Source: Candidatus Moraniibacteriota bacterium
GTDB lineage: Bacteria > Patescibacteriota > Minisyncoccia > CAIUEV01 > JAHKAQ01
Direction: 5' to 3'
NCBI GenBank assembly: GCA_014729445.1
Contig: WJJX01000098.1
Span: forward strand, 1 to 7,996
DNA: 7,996 bases
Positions 5,460 to 7,996 of the stretch are shown here, piece by piece. Positions within the stretch are counted from its first letter, which is position 1. Each line of letters starts with the position of its first letter. The notes beneath the pieces were generated by a model that saw nothing but the letters and a program-made list of their open reading frames with translations, was not told the origin of the DNA and did not search any database. Both the position numbers and the translations under genes were made by a program.

Positions 5460-6620
5460 ATGAATAATTATCAAGCCAAAACAGGAGCCGAAGCCGTAGC
5501 CGAAGCCATGAGGCAAATCAATCCGGATGTAGTGCCGGTTTACCCCATTACTCCGCAGACTCCGATTGTGGAAACTTTTTCCAAAATGGTTGCCAACAAA
5601 GGCTGTAATAGCGAAATTATCCACGTGGAAAGCGAGCATTCGGCAATGAGCGCCGCGGTCGGATCGGCGGCCGCCGGAGCCCGGACAATGACCGCTTCGT
5701 CCTCGGCCGGCCTGGCTTTAATGTTTGAAATTTTAGGCGTGGCTTCCGGTCTTCGTCTGCCGATTGTTATGAATATCGCCAACCGAGCGCTTTCCGCTCC
5801 CATAAATATTCACTGTGATCATTCAGACTCGATGGGAGTTAGAGATTCCGGCTGGATCCAGATTTATTCCAGAAACGCCGAGGAGGTTTATGACAATAAT
5901 TTTTTGGCCCTGAAATTAGCCGAACAAACCCTGCTTCCCGCTATGATTATGCAGGACGGTTTCATAACCAGTCATTCCATCGAAAACGTGGAGCTTCTAA
6001 ACGACGAGGCGGTTCGGGATTTCATTGGCGAAAAAGAGCCCTCTTATTCGCTTTTAAACACCGAAAAGCCGATTACGATTGGAGCCCTTCAGCTGCCGGA
6101 TTATTTTTTCGAAACCAAATATCAGCATATTGACGCCATGAATCGGGTTTCGGAAATTTATGACGATTTGGCCAAAAGCTTGAAAGCCTATACCAACAGA
6201 GAGTATCCCAAACTCGAAACTTTCGGTACAAAAGACGCCGAAGCGGTAATCATTGTGCTTAATTCGACCGCCATGACGGTCGAGGCCGTGGCCAAAAAGA
6301 TGCGCGAGGAGGGTAAAAAAGTCGGACTTATCGCCCCCAGATTGTTCCTGCCTTTCCCCCAGAAAGAACTTATCGAAGAATTAGAGGGAATCAACTTCGT
6401 GGCGGTATTGGATCGAGCCGCTTCGATCGGCAGCGAACCGCCGTTAGTCAAAGAAGTTAAAACCGCGCTTTACAGTTTGAACGATAAACCTAATATTCAA
6501 AGCTATATTTACGGCCTGGGTGGTCGGGATATTTTTGAAAAAGATATTCAAACGGTTTTTGACGACATGCTTCAAGGAAAAATCAGCGAGGAAATTAAAT
6601 ATATAGGATTAAGAGATTAA
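5460..6620 (+). CDS. porA: Pyruvate (2-oxoacid):ferredoxin oxidoreductase, alpha subunit
   Basis: This 386-residue protein is the alpha subunit, which together with beta forms the active site for pyruvate and thiamine diphosphate. Domain I holds 'VYPITPQTP' (27-35), 'VESEHSAMSAAVGSAAAGAR' (56-75), 'ASSSAGLALMFE' (79-90) and 'HSDSMGVRDSGWIQIY' (121-136). The transketolase C-terminal-like domain II spans about 258-372, including 'VGLIAPRLFLPFP' (291-303). Length agrees with archaeal-type PorA. The beta subunit, which carries the TPP-binding GDG motif and a further cluster, normally follows alpha, but here the GAPDH gene follows after 24 bp. Function therefore depends on a beta gene elsewhere in the genome. 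The paralogous 2-oxoisovalerate enzyme (VorA) is the main alternative; pyruvate is favoured because of the adjacent GAPDH and nearby pduL. Confidence 0.92.
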   Translation: MNNYQAKTGAEAVAEAMRQINPDVVPVYPITPQTPIVETFSKMVANKGCNSEIIHVESEHSAMSAAVGSAAAGARTMTASSSAGLALMFEILGVASGLRLPIVMNIANRALSAPINIHCDHSDSMGVRDSGWIQIYSRNAEEVYDNNFLALKLAEQTLLPAMIMQDGFITSHSIENVELLNDEAVRDFIGEKEPSYSLLNTEKPITIGALQLPDYFFETKYQHIDAMNRVSEIYDDLAKSLKAYTNREYPKLETFGTKDAEAVIIVLNSTAMTVEAVAKKMREEGKKVGLIAPRLFLPFPQKELIEELEGINFVAVLDRAASIGSEPPLVKEVKTALYSLNDKPNIQSYIYGLGGRDIFEKDIQTVFDDMLQGKISEEIKYIGLRD

Positions 6621-6644
6621 AAGTTAATCAATAAGTAAAAAAAT

Positions 6645-7643
6645 ATGCTAAAAATCGCTATAAACGGCTTTGGCAGAATCGGCCGGCCCTGTTTTAAAAT
6701 CGCTCTTGAAAGGCCCGACATAGAAATAGTCGCCATCAACGATCTAACCGATAACCAAACCCTGGCCCACTTATTAAAATATGATTCGGTTTTTGGAACT
6801 TACGAAAAAGAAGTCCAGGCTTCCAAGGAATATATTAAGGTCGATGGAAAAAAAATTCAAGCTCTATCCGAACCTGATCCGGCGAAACTGCCCTGGCAGG
6901 AAATGGAGATAGACGTGGTTTTGGAGTGCACCGGCATTTTTAAAACCAAAGAAAAGGCTCAGGGTCATCTGGAGGCCGGCGCAAAGACGGTAATTATTTC
7001 GGCTCCGCCCAAAGACGACACCAGGATTTTCTGTATGGGTTGCAATGAAGAAACTTATGACCCCAAATCGGATCAAATCATTTCCAACGCTTCCTGCACC
7101 ACCAATTGTTTGGCGCCGGTAGCCAAGGTTTTAAACGACCAAATCGGAATCGAAAAAGCCTTGATGACAACCATTCACAGCTACACTTCGACCCAGAATC
7201 TGGTTGACGGACCTAATAAGGATCTGCAGCGGGCTAGAGCAGCCGCGCTAAACATGATTCCTTCAACCACCGGAGCCGCGATTGCGGTTACCAAAGTTTT
7301 ACCCGAACTGGAAGGCAAATTCGACGGAATGGCGATGCGGGTTCCGACCCCTTGTGTTTCGGTCGTGGACTTGGTTGTCAAATTAGCTCGATCTGTTACA
7401 ATAGAAGAGATAAATAACGGCTTGACTGAAGCTTCAAAAAATAAAATGGAGGGCATTCTTCAAGTTGAATCAAAACCCCTGGTTTCAAGCGATTACTTGA
7501 AAAATCCGCATTCTTCGATTGTTGATTTAAACCAGACCAACCTGATTCAAGGGGATTTAGCCAAAATTATCGCCTGGTACGACAACGAATGGGGCTATTC
7601 CGAAAGAATGATCGATTTGGCCGAGTATGTTTCCAAGAAATAA
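6645..7643 (+). CDS. gap: Type I glyceraldehyde-3-phosphate dehydrogenase
   Basis: This is a complete 332-residue phosphorylating GAPDH. It converts glyceraldehyde-3-phosphate, NAD+ and phosphate to 1,3-bisphosphoglycerate and NADH in glycolysis. The Rossmann loop 'INGFGRIGR' (6-14), the NAD-favouring 'NDL' (32-34), 'SNASCTTNCLAP' (147-158) with catalytic C151, and H178 in 'TTIHSYTSTQ' are all present. The Cys-His spacing of 27 is the usual one. 'IPSTTGAA' (205-212), 'RVPTPCVSVVDLV' (227-239) and the closing 'WYDNEWGYSERM' complete the family pattern, and the length is typical. It lies 24 bp behind PFOR alpha and 28 bp before a prepilin gene, so it may share a transcript with PFOR. The ATG has only A-rich sequence before it. 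No key residue is missing. Confidence 0.97.
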   Translation: MLKIAINGFGRIGRPCFKIALERPDIEIVAINDLTDNQTLAHLLKYDSVFGTYEKEVQASKEYIKVDGKKIQALSEPDPAKLPWQEMEIDVVLECTGIFKTKEKAQGHLEAGAKTVIISAPPKDDTRIFCMGCNEETYDPKSDQIISNASCTTNCLAPVAKVLNDQIGIEKALMTTIHSYTSTQNLVDGPNKDLQRARAAALNMIPSTTGAAIAVTKVLPELEGKFDGMAMRVPTPCVSVVDLVVKLARSVTIEEINNGLTEASKNKMEGILQVESKPLVSSDYLKNPHSSIVDLNQTNLIQGDLAKIIAWYDNEWGYSERMIDLAEYVSKK

Positions 7644-7671
7644 AACCAAATAAAAACTATTTTTAAATAAA

Positions 7672-7996
7672 ATGAAAAGCAAAATAAAAAATCAAAAAGG
7701 GTTTACCTTAATTGAAATGATGGTCGTAGTCGCCATTATTGGCATTTTAGCCAGTATCGTTATTTTTTCTGTAACCAGAGCCCTTAAAAAGGCCAGAGAC
7801 AACAAAAGAGTCACCGACATCAACAAAATCATCCTTCAATTAAATACCTATTACAACAAAAATTTGAAGTATCCCCCTGATTTAAAAACATTAGAAAAAG
7901 AAGGTTATTTAAGTGAAATTCCCAAAGATCCAGTCGATCCTACTACTTACTCATATGAATACACAAATTCACCACCAGATCCAACTAAAGGCTGTG
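7672..7996 (+). CDS. Type IV prepilin / GspG-like pseudopilin (partial)
   Basis: The first 108 residues are visible before the window ends. A short basic leader (1-10, ending KG) is followed by 'FTLIEMMVVVAIIGILAS' (11-28), the class III prepilin signal. Prepilin peptidase would cut after G10, leaving F11 to be N-methylated, with E15 as the conserved Glu+5. The hydrophobic helix (11-34) anchors the subunit in the membrane and packs the filament core. The following 'KKARDNKRVTDINKIILQLNTYY' region (39-61) and 'IPKDPVDPTTYSYEY' (83-97) resemble GspG-type pseudopilins and the small pilins of Patescibacteria. The gene could belong to a pilus or secretion system. Start 28 bp after GAPDH, no Shine-Dalgarno sequence. 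Pilus versus pseudopilin cannot be resolved without the rest of the gene and its neighbours. Confidence 0.9.
   Translation, partial: MKSKIKNQKGFTLIEMMVVVAIIGILASIVIFSVTRALKKARDNKRVTDINKIILQLNTYYNKNLKYPPDLKTLEKEGYLSEIPKDPVDPTTYSYEYTNSPPDPTKGC

Noticed and set aside
5540..5803. Antisense open frame over PFOR alpha (others at 6188-6451 and over GAPDH at 7181-7456)
   Set aside because: All are fully contained in strongly conserved genes and show no domain of their own.
1..7996. Recoded UGA (glycine code, as in Gracilibacteria/SR1), CRISPR array, mobile element, tRNA or rRNA
   Set aside because: comF and PFOR gamma end at UGA exactly at their family lengths. No spaced direct repeats, transposase, terminal repeats, cloverleaf or rRNA sequence was seen.

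Overview
The window is an AT-rich bacterial segment, dense with genes. It uses the standard bacterial code: UGA ends both comF and the PFOR gamma gene, which argues against the UGA-glycine lineages. Lysine-rich proteins, genes of modest length, very short or overlapping gene junctions, start codons without Shine-Dalgarno sequences, and a compact type IV/II-type prepilin of the 'ARD.KR..DI' kind together suggest a member of the Candidate Phyla Radiation (Patescibacteria, Parcubacteria-like). This placement rests on overall character, since no rRNA or other marker gene is present.

Layout. (1) 3-1866, plus strand: the C-terminal end of a GT4-type glycosyltransferase, a complete GT2 glycosyltransferase overlapping it by 8 bp, and a PduL-type phosphotransacylase 9 bp further on. 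(2) 1856-2590, minus strand: comF, whose 3' end overlaps pduL by 11 bp. (3) 2591-2715: a divergent spacer holding an out-of-character GC-rich patch. (4) 2716-4098, plus strand: a secreted protein with a PcsB/CwlO-like coiled coil joined to a lytic transglycosylase domain. It converges, with 2 bp between them, on a small single-pass membrane protein of unknown function (4101-4457, minus). (5) 4589-7643, plus strand: subunits gamma, delta and alpha of a pyruvate (2-oxoacid):ferredoxin oxidoreductase, followed by type I GAPDH. (6) 7672-7996: the start of a prepilin gene cut by the window end.

How the genes fit together. GAPDH (lower glycolysis), PFOR (pyruvate to acetyl-CoA plus reduced ferredoxin) and PduL (acetyl-CoA to acetyl-phosphate) are three steps of a fermentative route from sugar to acetate. 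The other genes concern the cell surface: polysaccharide glycosylation, peptidoglycan cleavage, pilus or secretion pseudopilin, and ComF, which is linked to DNA uptake. The main anomaly is that the TPP-binding PFOR beta subunit is absent from the cluster, with GAPDH following alpha directly. I found no mobile element, CRISPR array, tRNA or rRNA. I do not see a clearly undescribed system. The best leads are the incomplete PFOR cluster, the coiled coil-transglycosylase fusion, and the lack of Shine-Dalgarno sequences at gene starts.
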